Below are positions 44,346-56,049 of a stretch of 64,000 nt of DNA, in pieces. How positions within the stretch are numbered: position 1 is the first letter of the stretch; each line of letters opens with the position of its first letter. The translations under genes and the position numbers were made by a program. Location: contig NC_081555.1 of NCBI RefSeq assembly GCF_963082655.1, forward strand, positions 23,983,291-24,047,290, given 5' to 3'. This DNA comes from Stomoxys calcitrans (taxonomy: Eukaryota; Arthropoda; Insecta; Diptera; Muscidae). The notes below the pieces were generated by a model that did no database searches, was not told where the DNA came from, and worked only from the letters and a program-made list of their open reading frames with translations.

Positions 44346-44554
44346 AAGACCCTACAGGTATCTGTAGAGAATTTTAAAAATATTCTAACCTTACGAAATA
44401 TCAAAAAAAAAGAGAAGGAGCGAAAAGAGCATAACAAATTTAAGCCCAGTAAATCAAGAAGAACAAGGCTGTAAATGAAAATGGATGGATCAAACCTTAA
44501 GCAACCTGAGAGACTCCCATAAAATAGTCGAAAGCCTTTTCCTACTGCAGTGGA

Positions 44555-45830
44555 AATTTCACTAAAACTTCGTGCTTCCCGTAAATTTCACTGAAATTTA
44601 GTATTTAGGAAAAATTTCACTGAAATTTTGTCTAAGAGAAAATTTCACTGAAATTTTGTCTTTACGAAAAATTTCACATTTTGTCTTAAGGGAAAATTTT
44701 TCTAAAATTCTGTCATTAGAGAAAATTCCACTCAAATTTTATCTGAAATTTTGTCTTTAGGGAAAATTTCACTGACATTTTGACTTTAGGGAAAATTTCA
44801 CTGAAATTTTGTCTTTAGGGAAAATTTTCACTGAAATTTTGTCATTAGGGAAAATTTCACTGAAATTTCGTCTTTAGGGAAAATTTCACTGAAATTTTAT
44901 ATTTAGGAAAAATTTTTTTAGGGAAAATTTCACAAAAATTTTGTCTTTCAGGAAAATTTTACTGAATTTTGTCTTTCAGGAAAATTTCACAGAAAATTTG
45001 TCTTAAGGGATAATTTCACTCAAATTTTGTCTTTAGGGAAAATTTCACTGACATTTTGTGTTTAGGGAAAATTTCACTAAAATTTTGACTTTAGGAAAAA
45101 TTTTAATGAAATTTTGTCCTTAGGGAAAATTGCACTGAAATTTTGCCTTTAGGAAAATTTCATTAAAATTTTGTCTTTAGAGAAAATTTCACGAAAATTT
45201 TGACTTTAGAGAAAATTTCACTGAAATTTTGTCTTTAGAGAAAATTTTACTGAAAATTTTGTCTTTCGGGAAAATTTCTCTGAAATTTTGTCTTTCGGGA
45301 AAATTTCACTGAAATTTTGTCTTTAGGAAAAATTTTACTGAAATTTTGTCTTTAGGAAACATTTTACTGAATTTTTTCCTTCAGGGAAAATTTTACTGAA
45401 ATTTTGTCTTAAGGGAAAATTTCACTGAAATTTTGTCTTAGGGAATATTTCATTGTCTTAAGGGAAAATTTTACAGAAATTTTTTCTTTTGGGAAGGTTA
45501 GGTTAGTAAACAGTTGCAGTCCTTTACAGACCCACTTAGACAATTTTTAGTCCATTGTGATACCACAGTAGCGACAGACCAAGGTTTCTGATGGGAATCG
45601 AACCAACGACCCTGCTGGCTACCGCGATCCTACCGGCTACAGAGGCGCCTGTTTATGGGTAAAATTTTACCAAAATTTTGTTTTTAGAGAAAATTTTACT
45701 GAAATTTTGCCACTAGTGAAATTTTGTCTTCAGGCAAAAATACTCTGAAATTTTTTTCTTTAGGGAAAATTTTATTGAAGTTTTGTCGTTTGGGAAAATT
45801 TTACTAAAGTTTCGTTTTTCTGTTCTTTGC
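44555..45830. repeat. 29-bp satellite, first array
   Basis: Tandem units near 29 bp with consensus GAAAATTTCACTGAAATTTT then GTCTTTAGG. About 38 units are split by a SINE at 45495-45650. AAAATTT and AAATTTT within each unit form a small inverted repeat. Confidence 0.92.
45495..45650 (-). mobile_element. tRNA-derived SINE (family 2) inserted in the 29-bp satellite
   Basis: On the minus strand, A box TGTAGCCGGTAGG (45628-45640) and B box GGTTCGATTCCC (45593-45604) are spaced as in a tRNA. A body with GTCTGTCGCTACTGTGGTA, then TCACAATGGAC, GTCTAAGTGGGTCTG and a terminal CTAACCTAACC follow. The 3' half matches the tail of the LINE at 21275-21845. Satellite continues on both sides. Confidence 0.85.
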
Positions 45831-47439
45831 AGTAATATTTTTATATTTTCTCTTTATTCTGCATCTAATAATGTTGGCCTTAAACATTTCTAAATTAAAA
45901 AAAAGGATTTTAACTAGAAAAACATTTTATCTGTAAGACAATACTAAGCTCCCTTTATCTAATCGAGAAATCATTTTCTACCCTTTTCACTACATCCACG
46001 GGAAACCACTTATTATAGACATAATCCTTCTTTCCTCAATAACGACTGTTGAAAAGAAGTTATTTCCAGACTTTTTCCTTAAGCCCAAAAACTTCTCTCA
46101 TAACTTTATTCTTATGCATAGAAGAAAGGAAAACTTATGAAAAATCACAACCCCCAATTCAAAGGAAAACAACAATAAAAATATTGTTTAAGATTTTCCC
46201 TAAACTTTTTTCCCCCATAATATGTATGATGAGTATGCATGTAACAAACTTCACTTTACCCTCTCTCTGGCATGGCTATAAGATCCCCTCTGGGGACAAA
46301 GAAAATCAACCCCCTGACTCATACCATAAACAGACGGTCTGTGCAAGTGGCACAGCCAGTGGCAAACACAACAAAAGGCAGAGGAGAAAAGTTCGACAAA
46401 ATCATTTTAAAGTTTATCATGATGTTTTTCTTTCTCGCCTCTTCCTTTGTGTGTGGCGGTGGCAGCATCGAAAAAATTTTCCGAGTTCTTTGTGCCAGAG
46501 TATGCGTACAATTGACACTTGCAATTTGGTGAGAGGGTTATTGGGATGAGATGAATTTGGAAGATTTGTAGTGACATTTTTTGGAAGACCTCAAAGTAGA
46601 GAAAGTTTTTCGAATAAGACTGTTTGAGGAATATCGGAAGAAATTCAAAAATCATTAAGGGGAATACTTTGATCAAAATGATTTTTGTAGTTGGAAAATT
46701 TAGCCCTAATATCATAGAAAATTTTATGCAAATTTACAAATTTTCCCTTCTGCGAGGATAGTTTTACAATATCAATAATGACAAAGGACCATCTTTTTAT
46801 TACCGATTTGGAACAGAATGCTGCAAAACAACACTAGGAAGTAGATAAGTTTTAAGTGACTTAAAACCTCACAAATTCCCCTGCACTAGGGAGGTGATGA
46901 TCAACACCAACAACTTTTTTTCAGATGTTCTCACAAGGACTCCAACTCATGCTTCATAATAAATAAAAATTTTATTTTAATGTTGGAAAAAAATTAAAAA
47001 ATAATATAAAAATGTAATTGTAATAAAAAATTTTCATTTTATTATTTTTTTTTTTAATTTTTGTAATATTTATTTTATTTTATTTTTTTAATTTCGTATT
47101 ATTTTTTTTAATTTTTTTTTTTTGTCTTTTTTTATTTTTTTAAATTCGTTTTCTCTCCGTTACACCCTAATATTTCCCTCATGAGTGTATATACAAAGAA
47201 TGCTCAATCAAAATCATGGTCAATGTCAAACGACGAGATGTAGCCCGTCTGGAGCTTTAGCTTAAATTGTTTTAATCAAAATACGCTGCGCCGCTACCGC
47301 CATTCTGGGTACAGTGACGTCGGACAAGCAATGCCAGGGTCACACAATGCCATTTTTACCTTCAGTTGCATGAACAATGTACGAGACAGGGAAATGCTTA
47401 TAAGCAAGTGCATATAAAAATACAACAAGTGAACTTAAT
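45831..47439. other. Single-copy stretch between two satellites, no gene seen
   Basis: Mixed DNA with T/A-rich runs at about 47030-47140. A 166-codon plus-strand frame (46049-46549) and an overlapping 102-codon minus frame have no recognisable domain, no supporting context and mutually incompatible overlap, so neither is called. Confidence 0.5.
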
Positions 47440-50165
47440 AAAATATACAGAAAATTAAATTGAAATTTTGCTTTGGATAAAATTTCCCATAAATTTTGTT
47501 TTCACAAAATTTTTTGAAAGAAAACTTCCCAGAAATGTTGTTTTTTTGAGAAAATTTCCTAGAAATTTTGTTTGTGAAGAAAATTTCCCAGAAATTTTGT
47601 TTTTGGAAAAAATGTCCCAGAAAATTTTGCTTTAAGAGAAAATTTCCCAAAAATCTTGTCCTCAGAGAAAATTTCCCAAAAATTTTGTTTTCAGAAAAAA
47701 TATCCCAGAAAATTTGGTATTGGAGAAAATTTCCCAAAAATATTGTTTTTAGCAAAAATTCCCAAAAATATTGTTTTTAGAAAAATTTCCCAAAAATATT
47801 GTTTTTAGAGAAAATTTCCCAAAAACTTTGCCATTAGAAAAATTTCCCAGATAATGTAACTTTAAGAGAAAAAAAAAATTTCCCAGATATATTGGCTTTG
47901 GAGAAAATTTCCCAAAAATTTGGTTTTCTAGAGAATAATTCCCAGATATCTTGCCTTTAGAAAAATTTCCCAGAAAGAAAAATATTGTCCTTAGAGAAAA
48001 TTTCCCAGAATTTATTCCAGTAAAGAAAATTTCACAGAAATTTTGGTTTTAGCGAAATATTTCCGAAATTTGGCTTATAGAGAAAATTTACCAGATATTT
48101 TTTTTTATTTGAAAAAAATTTCCAGTAATTTTAAATTAAAAAAACAATCCAAAAAAATTTTTTTTAAGAAAATTAGCCAGAAATTTTGTTTTTGGATATA
48201 AATTCCCAAAAATTTTGTCTTTAAGGAAAATTTTTCAGAAATTTTGTCTTAAGAGAAAATTCTCCACAAATGTTATCATATGAATAAATTTTAGAATATA
48301 TTTCTAGAAATGTTGTTTGGGAAATTTTGTCTTAGAGAAAATATCCCAGAAAATTTTTTTTAGAAAAAATTTCCCCAAATTTTTTTCTTTAGGGAAAATT
48401 TTTTAGTAATTTTGTCTTTGGAAAATTTCTCTCTAAAATTGTGTCTTTAGAGAAAATTTTCCGGAAATTGTTTCTTTAGAGAAAATTTTCCAGAAATTTT
48501 GTTTAAAGAAAAAATTTTACTTAATTTTGAGATTTTCCCAAATATTTTGTGTTTAGGGGAAATTTTGCTAAAATTTTGTCTTAAGAGAAAATTTCCCAAA
48601 AATTTTGTCTTAAGAGTAAATTTCTCAGAAATTTTCCTTTTAGACAGAATTTCCCAAAGTCTTATTTCTTAGAAATTTTGTTTTTAGAAAAAGTTTCCTA
48701 GAAATTTGGTCTTTAGAAAAAATTCCCCAAAAATTTTTTTAAAGCTTTGTCTCCAGAGAAAATTTCCCAAAAATTTGGTCTTTGGAGAAAATGTCACACA
48801 AATTTTGTCTCAAGAAACAATTTCCCAGAAATTTTGTCTTCAAACTGTTACTAAAATCTTGGCACCCGAGAAATTTTAGTTTAAATTTTTCCAAAAATGT
48901 TGACTTTAGGAAAAATTTTCCAAATTTTTTTTTTTTCAGAAATGTTGTTTAGAATATTTTATCTTAGCGAACATATCAAACAAATTTTTTCTTTGGAAAA
49001 AACTTCCCTAAATTTTGTTTTCAGGAAAAATTTATTACTAATTTTGTCTTTTGAAAAATTTCCCAGAAATGTTCCCTTAAAGAACATTTCCCAAAAATTT
49101 TGTCTTTAGAAAAATATCCAAAAAAAAATTGTTTTTTGAAAAAACGTCCTAGAAATTTTGCCTATTGAAAAATTTCCCTGACATTTCCCTTAAAAGAAAA
49201 TTTTCCAGAAATTTTGTCTTTAGGATATATTTCTCTGAAATTCTTGTCTTTAGAGATAGTTTGCAGGAATTTGTGCCTTAAAAGAAAATTGCCTTAGAAA
49301 AAAATTTTTCAGTCATTTTGTGTTTATAGAAAATTTCCCTTATTTTTTTCTTCAGAGAAAAATTCCCAAATTTTGTCTCGAAGAGCGAATTTTTTTAAAA
49401 TTTTGTCTTTGGAAAAAATTTCGTTCGTATTTTCACTTTCGATTAAATTTCCTAGAAATTTTATTTTTAGGTAAAATTCCCCAAAAATGTCATCTTTAGA
49501 GAAAATTTTCAAAAAATGTTGATTTTAGATTTCCCAAAAAGTTTGTCTTTGGAGAAGATTTTCCCGATAATTTTGTCTTTAGAGAAAATTTCCCAGAAAT
49601 TTTGTCTTCAAAGAAAAATTCCCAAAAAAATGCTTTTAGAGAAACTTTTACAGAAAATTTTTCTTGAAGAAATTTCATTGTTTTTAGAGAAATTTTCCCA
49701 AAATTTGGCCTACACGGACAATTCCTTAGAGATTTTGGTTTTAAAGAAAAAATTCCAGAAATTTTGTTCTTAAAAAAATTTTCCCAGAAATTTAGATTCG
49801 AGAGAAAATATCCCAGATATTTTTTTAACAACAATTTCTCAGAAGTTTTGTTTTGAAAAAAGTTTTATAGACATTTGCCTTTAGTGAACATTTCCCAGAA
49901 AATTTCCTAGAAATTTTGTCATTGAAAAAATTTCCGAGAAATTTTCCCTTTAGATAAAATTTCCCACAAATATTGTTTTTAAAAACAATGTCCTTTCCAA
50001 GTAAATTGTCCTTAGAGAAAATTACCGAGACAAATTTTGTTTTTAGATTTCCAAGAAAATTTGTCTTTGGAGAAAATTTTACAGAAATTTAGAGAATATT
50101 CAAAATTATGTCTCTAAAGAAAATTTCACAAAAGTTTTATCTTTGTAGAAAATTTTACTTCAGAA
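47440..50165. repeat. 29-bp satellite, second array
   Basis: About 2.7 kb, roughly 90 units near 29 bp, consensus GAAAATTTCCCAGAAATTTT then GTCTTTAGA. It is the same orientation and clearly the same family as 44555-45830 (CAC-TG replaced by CCC-AG). Phe/Lys-rich frames such as KNFLGKFS are translations of the units. Confidence 0.93.
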
Positions 50166-50179
50166 TGAGCATGGCCCTG

Positions 50180-50905
50180 TGGTTCCGAGTTGAGAGTGAT
50201 AGAGTCCTTTCTTCATGACAGTATGAATGTCGTTTTCGCAGAGAAGAAGCTCTGGAGTGGAAGTATGTCACCTTTCCCTGGCCTTTTTGTATACACGAAT
50301 GGGTACACATTGGATGGAGCCACCAAGACAGTAGACAGCAATCTTTATTGAGTTCCTTGAAATTAGAATGTCATATAGGCTACTTGTCAGGTGTAGAATC
50401 TTTTATGGGGTGATCTTCGTGAACTATCACGATATAGGCGAACAGTCAAGCGGCACTAAAATCTCATTGGGCCACGTCAGGTCAAAAGTGTTCAGAAAAT
50501 GCAGGGACTTTTTCGAAATATCGCCAATCATATCAGGCTTTGCTGGGTCCCACACCACCAGTGGTAATAGAGAATAGGGCGGCTATGCTGGGCCCCAGAC
50601 CACCAAGGGGTAATAGATAATAGGGCGGCTGACGAGGTAAGCCAAGAATGGTTCAATGGTGGATGCTGATCGAACTGCTGAATCAGTGAATCCAACCCTA
50701 TGCAAGCTTTTTAGTAGGATAGAAGTACTCTACCATGATCGCCCAAATTGAGAGAGCCAATGTCCTGTGACCGTGTTTTCACGGAACAGGATGACTCCAT
50801 TACTGGAGCCTAAGACTTCGATAAAAATGGTGACTGATCGTTGCAACGTCAGTTCTTTCACTCTACCACGATAGCCATGCCAACCATCTGCCTGCAGATT
50901 AGGTT
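50180..50905 (+). pseudogene. LINE RNase H fragment with internal 48-bp duplication
   Basis: Decayed frames include FVYTNG (RNase H TDG motif with N for the first catalytic D, about 50287-50305). Further on are HVRSKVFRKCRDFF and a GHQGVIDNRAADE-like segment near 50600-50640 (RNase H GNExAD region). A segment of about 48 bp ending in AATAGGGCGGCT occurs twice in tandem (about 50529-50623). After 50905 a minus-strand LINE-type tail follows (complement of TTAGGTTAGGTTG). Confidence 0.6.
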
Positions 50906-52628
50906 AGGTTGAAAAGAGGGTGCAGATATTAGTCCGCCCCCATGTCACTATGGACACCTTAGTCAGTAATGGGCTTGTTGTGCGCTCTAAAAACTAAAAA
51001 AGTAATCTGGAAAAAGACATTTTTAAGTTAGGAATTCCGCACCTGCAGATAGTGAAGAGTAATCTACACCTTCAAGGAGACAGCTACAGCAAACCACTGC
51101 TTTGAGATAGCATTAAAGTGGCTTTCCTCATACAGTAGCCTTGATTGTTAGTTCGCGAACTCTAGTCAACTAAAGTTTTAGAAACATTCCTAAAATCTCT
51201 GAAATGAATGTCTCCCTAGCACCCTTCTGAATAGTGGTTGCAAACAATTGTTGATTGTTTATAGAAAAAAAAAGATCTTCAAAACCCCAAAAACCAAGAG
51301 TTCCTTCCCTTTGTTATAACAACAAATTACACCATTATCAACAATACCATGACACTGTGCAATGTAATTTTGTTTTTTTTTCCTTTATTTTTGGGCTTTT
51401 GGGCACCCCTCAGAGAATGAGCTCTCGAACAGCGCTGCTATTTTCCACACACACACACACACACATACACAAAAATGGGGGTTACTTGACATTGAAATAC
51501 ATTTTGAAGGTTCTTTAGGCGGCTGCTACTGCTGTTGCTTTTGTTGTATTACAGCCACTATGGTGTCTTGCCCAGCAATTCATTGCCCCTTAATGCATTA
51601 CATGGCTGCCAGAAATTGTCTGGTTGGGATTTCACCTTTGTTTTGTGGAAGAGTTGTGTGCGTTGTAACAAGGGTTGATTATGAACGAATTCTTGGGTTT
51701 TATTTTGCTTAGGTCTTAAACGTGCTGTGGTGTATTTGTTGCCACTTTACTTGGTTTTAAAGTTAAGCGAATAATTTCTGTATAACAACAATAATTTTGA
51801 CAGCTGTCTGTGTTTTGGTGGATTTACAACAAACCAATACCAAATATGATGTTTGCTGCTTTGGGTGCTTATTTTTGAAGAATATGTATGTATGCCATCA
51901 TACTTGAGATATATGAAGAAACAGAGGTTTGTGACCAGCAGCAAAACATTTGACATACTCATGTTAAGACATTACATGGGAAATTTTCTAATTTTCTTTA
52001 AAAAATCTTGAAGGAGATAAGAAATGCCTATTTTAGACATAATTAGTGTCACTGCCAATGAAAATGGTAGTGAAACGAGTTTTTATTTATTTTTTGACTA
52101 AAATAAGGAAAGGGAATATCTTTTTTTCATAAGTTCACATAAGAATACTGTGGGAATAATTTTTGAGAAAATTATGAGAATGAGAAGGTTTATTACATGA
52201 AAGGATTGTGCATATCCTCATGTTACTTCATAACATGTTCATACTGGAAGTTTCAAACAAAATTAAACCCCTCGTTAAACGATTACATTAAGAACTTCAA
52301 GCATTACAAATTAGAAATTGAAATTAATATTCTTTCAGCATAAATCTAACAGTTAGCAAAACGACACATATTATGCGAATATTTGCACATCATTGCTGTC
52401 TGACATCAAGTTTGCAACTTCGAGACATAGTTTAACGAGTATTTCATAGAAATTATTAATCATAAGTTATTTTTATATTCGTGAAAACATATCCACCACA
52501 AACACATGTCTAACCAGTATGTGAATAAACAAATGTTAGCAAGAAATTATAGATTCAATAAATTTTTCACATGCCACCGAAAATAGTTAGAATTTCATGC
52601 AGGTTTAATAATGAAAGAACAATAAAAA
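50906..52628. other. Mostly single-copy stretch, no gene seen
   Basis: The first 100 bases, complemented, end in CAACCTAACCTAA and look like a LINE 3' tail on the minus strand. Beyond lies AT-rich DNA with a (CA)n run at 51446-51465. No exon or RNA gene is supported. Confidence 0.5.
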
Positions 52629-53045
52629 CAAGTTGAAACGTACTAAGTTCGGCAGGGGCGAAACTTAGGAACCAACCACCATGAATTCTGCTAAAAACTT
52701 CCTCGACAAACTTAGTTTGAGGGCATATAAAAATATTCAAATCAACCAACAATTGGAGTTTCTAGGAAGCTGCATCAGGTTGCCTTGGATGTTGGAAGTC
52801 ATAATAAATCACTACGTGCAAAATTTCAATCACATAGGACAGAAATTTCGGCTTTCAGGAGCTCATGATGTCAAATCGGGAAATAGGTTTATAGGGGAGC
52901 TATATCTGATTAAAAACCATTTTGAACCGCACTTGGCGCATTTGCTGAAAGTCGTATCAAAAATCGGACAACAAATTCAGCTTTCAGGTGCTTACGATGT
53001 CAAATGGGGAAAAAGGTTTATATGGGAGCCATATCATTTTATATA
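52629..53045 (-). mobile_element. DINE-like element, diverged, 5'-truncated
   Basis: The left end has CAAGTTGAAACGTACTAAG and a decayed hairpin GTTCGGCAGGGGCGAAACTT, followed by an AACCAACCACCATG block. Central units follow in which plus-strand frames read EAQEVK-like AHDVKSGNRFIGELY and AYDVKWGKRFIWEPY. The 5' hairpin and microsatellite are missing. Confidence 0.7.
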
Positions 53046-53223
53046 CTAGGGTGGGGCGATTTAAAAATCTTAAGGATCCCTTCGCGTTTCTAATTCTTGG
53101 GATAATACTGAGCAGAAAAGTCCACTAGTCCATATGTCTACGGTGAAAATCGAGCCTCCAGATTTTGACTTGCAGTTTTTTCTTAGACTTTCACGAAAAA
53201 TTTGCACTTTCACAAGGCCAATA

Positions 53224-54770
53224 AGTAAAAAGGGGTTAAGTTCGGCCGGCCCGAACTTTGGATACCCACCACCTCGGGTATAAATGTTAACCACCTTTCC
53301 ATCTGGTGTAAAATGCATAATTATGCCCCCATAGCAGCTTTCTAGAAATATGGTCGGATTTGTACCATATTCAACACGGATATTAAGAGGTCTAATAAGT
53401 ATAAGGCACTGTTAAATTTAAAAAAAAAAAAAAATATTGGTATTTTTGGTAGCTATATTCAAATCTGGACCGATCTGACCCAAATTGCAGAAAGTTTTCG
53501 AAGAGCCTAACGCAACTCACTGTCTCAAATTTCGGCGAAAGCGGACAATAAATGCGCCATTTATGAGCCAAAAACCTTATATCGAGAAATCAGTCTATTT
53601 GGCAGCTATATCCAAATCTGGACCGATCTGAGCCAAATAAAAGAAGAAGAATGTTGAAGGGCCTAACACAACTCACTTTGCCAAATTTCGACGAAATCAG
53701 ACAATAAATGCGCCTTTTATAAGCCCAAGACCTTAAATCGGGAGATCGGTCTATATGGCAGCTATATCCAAATCTGGACCGATCTGTGCCATATTCTGGG
53801 AGGCTGTCCAGGGGCTTAACCTAACTCACTGTCGGCAACATCGGACAATAAATGCGATTTTTATGGATCCAAAACTTTAAATCGAGAGATCGGTCTATAT
53901 GGCAGCTATATCCAAATCTCGACCGATCTGGGCCAAATTGCAGAAAGTTGTTGAAGTGCCTAACGCAACTCACTGTCCTAAATTTCGGCAAAATCGGACA
54001 ATAAATGCGCATTTTATGGGCCAAAAACCTTAAATCGAGAAATCAGCCTATACGGCAGCTATATCCAAATCTGTACCGATATGAACCAAATTGAAAAAAG
54101 ATGTGGAAGGGCCTAACACAACTCACTATCCCAAATTTCGGCAAAATCGACCAATAAATGATCCTTCTATGGGCCCAAAACTTTAAATCGAGAGATCGGT
54201 CTATATGGCAGCTATATCTAAATCTTGTCCGATCTGGGCCAAACTGAAGACGAATGTCGAATGGCCTTACACAACTCACTATTTAAAATTTTGGCAAAAT
54301 CGGACAATAAATACGCCTTTTATTGGCTCAGAAGCTATATCCAAATCTTGTCCGATCTGGGCCAAATTGAAGAAGGATGTCGAAGGGTCTGACATAGCTC
54401 ACTATTTAAAATATCGGCAAAATCGGACAATAAATACGCCTTTTATTGGCCCAAAACCTTAAATCGAGAGATCGGTTTATATGGCAGCTATATTCAAATC
54501 TGGACCGACCTGGGCTAAATTGAAGAAAAATGTCGACTGGCCTATCACAACTCCCTGTCCCAAATCGATCCCAGCAAAATCGGATATTAAATGTGGCTTT
54601 TATGGGCCTAAGACCCTAAATCGGCGCATCTCTGCAAAATTTCGAGCGACTAGCTCGTTCAACCGCTATCGCGATTTCTACATACGGACGGCCGACCATG
54701 GCAGGAACGACTTAGAATGGGGACACAAATCAATATTTCGAGTCCCAGTAGGAACTCTTCTTAGCAATCC
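53224..54770 (-). mobile_element. DINE-like element, subfamily B, with about seven central units
   Basis: The left end is AAGTAAAAAGGGG with hairpin TTCGGCCGGCCCGAA and CCACCACCTCGGGTAT, the inverted 3' end of the subfamily at 25762. Units with GGCAGCTATATCCAAATC recur at about 53601, 53756, 53901, 54054 and 54207 (periods about 155, 145, 153 and 153). The 5' block is decayed (TTTCGAGCGACTAGCTCG, GACGGCCGACCATGG) and its hairpin is not recognisable. Confidence 0.75.
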
Positions 54771-55079
54771 GAGATTATGCTTCCTCAACCAAGCGAAGTC
54801 TGAAAATAATCGGCTGCATGGACTACAACCCCCGCCTTCTGCCTAAGTCACACAATCCCATGCAGCCAGTTGTACGTACTGAATTGACCCGATGAAGTCC
54901 TTCATCGGCAGGGGCTGCCACATCAGTGTACAACACACTGCTACAACAATATCAACGAACGACACTTGAGTTAAAACAATCGCCGCAAATACTTATTCTC
55001 ATAAGTCTCTTTTATATGCGGTGGTATGATGAGTGTTTGCCAAAAACAACGCAAACACCGTTATTTTATTGTTAACACA
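54771..55079. other. Unassigned stretch between DINE-like element and LINE fragment
   Basis: Moderately GC-rich for this window, with CAGTTGTACG, CATCGGCAGGGGCTGCC and TGTACAACACACTG. It may be more LINE or other transposon sequence, but no motif settles it. Confidence 0.3.
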
Positions 55080-55445
55080 ATGAAGTTGAAGAAAGGGGGA
55101 ATGAAAGAGCAGACGATTTGGCGATGAACGCAAGAGAACTGCCGTTAATAAACTTGGTAAATCCGAAGTTTTTCGGGGCGTAGCAGTCAGAGTTTTGGGC
55201 GAGGGTGACGAACGGATCGTGAAAAGACGAGGCTATTTCCGAAAGGAAGTAAGAAGGAGGTTAGTAAAGCTTGCGGTATCATAACGGAACACATGAGGAC
55301 TATGAGCATGCCAGGAAGATGATGAGACGTTGGAGTATATCCTATGGCATTACCCGGCTTTCGCAACCAGCAGAATTCCATACATAGATTATCTATTCGA
55401 GGTTACTTTTTTAGAGCACACAGCAAGCCGATTACTGGCTTACGT
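55080..55445 (+). pseudogene. LINE RNase H end and C-terminal fragment
   Basis: From 55100 one frame reads NERADDLAMNARELPLINLV, the RNase H GNERADDLA motif with its aspartate intact. Further on, EDDETLEYILWHYPAFATSR (near 55310-55375) matches the LINE C-terminal EExEThEHxLCxCPAF segment, with the cysteines lost. Frames change between the two parts. A 37-bp tandem duplication (GCTTTCTCATCGTTGAGAAA type) follows at about 55449-55522. Confidence 0.65.
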
Positions 55446-56049
55446 GTAGGCTTTCTCATCGTTGAGAAAGCAATACCGGAATTATGGCTTTCTTGTCGTT
55501 AAGAAAACAATACCGCAATTATGATTCGAGTCAATGTTTTGTGTTGATGCAGTCTTGGAGGTGTTTCCATTCTCATCTTATATTCACTCATAACACCGCT
55601 GTGGACAAAGACGCTGTTAAAATCGGTGGTACACGAGGCATGAAAATAATTATACGAGTAATCATAAGATCGCCACTCATATCAGTCTTATGGGCATAAT
55701 ACCGCATCAATTGCGGTGGCTATGAATACTAGAACCTCATTTTTATGAGTATACCGCAAATCAGAAAAGAAACCACCGCTTTTATTTCTCTGGTGATTAT
55801 CAGCGGCTCGGTTTGCTCAAGTGGCAACTCGTTCTCCGCCACTATCTGATGGCTCTTGACCCAAGAAACTCTTTCCAACTTCTAGCCAATCTCAATCTCA
55901 CATGATAAAAGAGTATTCAGCCCACATGACTGTCCAAGCAGATTTTGACAGTCCGATGGGTCAAGACCTTAGTCTTAACTAGCCCGTCTAGCAACCTATA
56001 CGGCTCCTTAATTCCGAAGAACTCAATGTACTGAAGGCTACAGCCTCCT

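Noticed and set aside
46049..46549. 166-codon frame as a gene
   Set aside because: No domain, overlaps other frames on both strands, lies between satellites and has biased composition typical of AT-rich DNA.
53046..53222. Separate transposon starting TAGGGTGGGGCGATTT
   Set aside because: The motif looks transposon-like but no matching second end or copy was found in the window.
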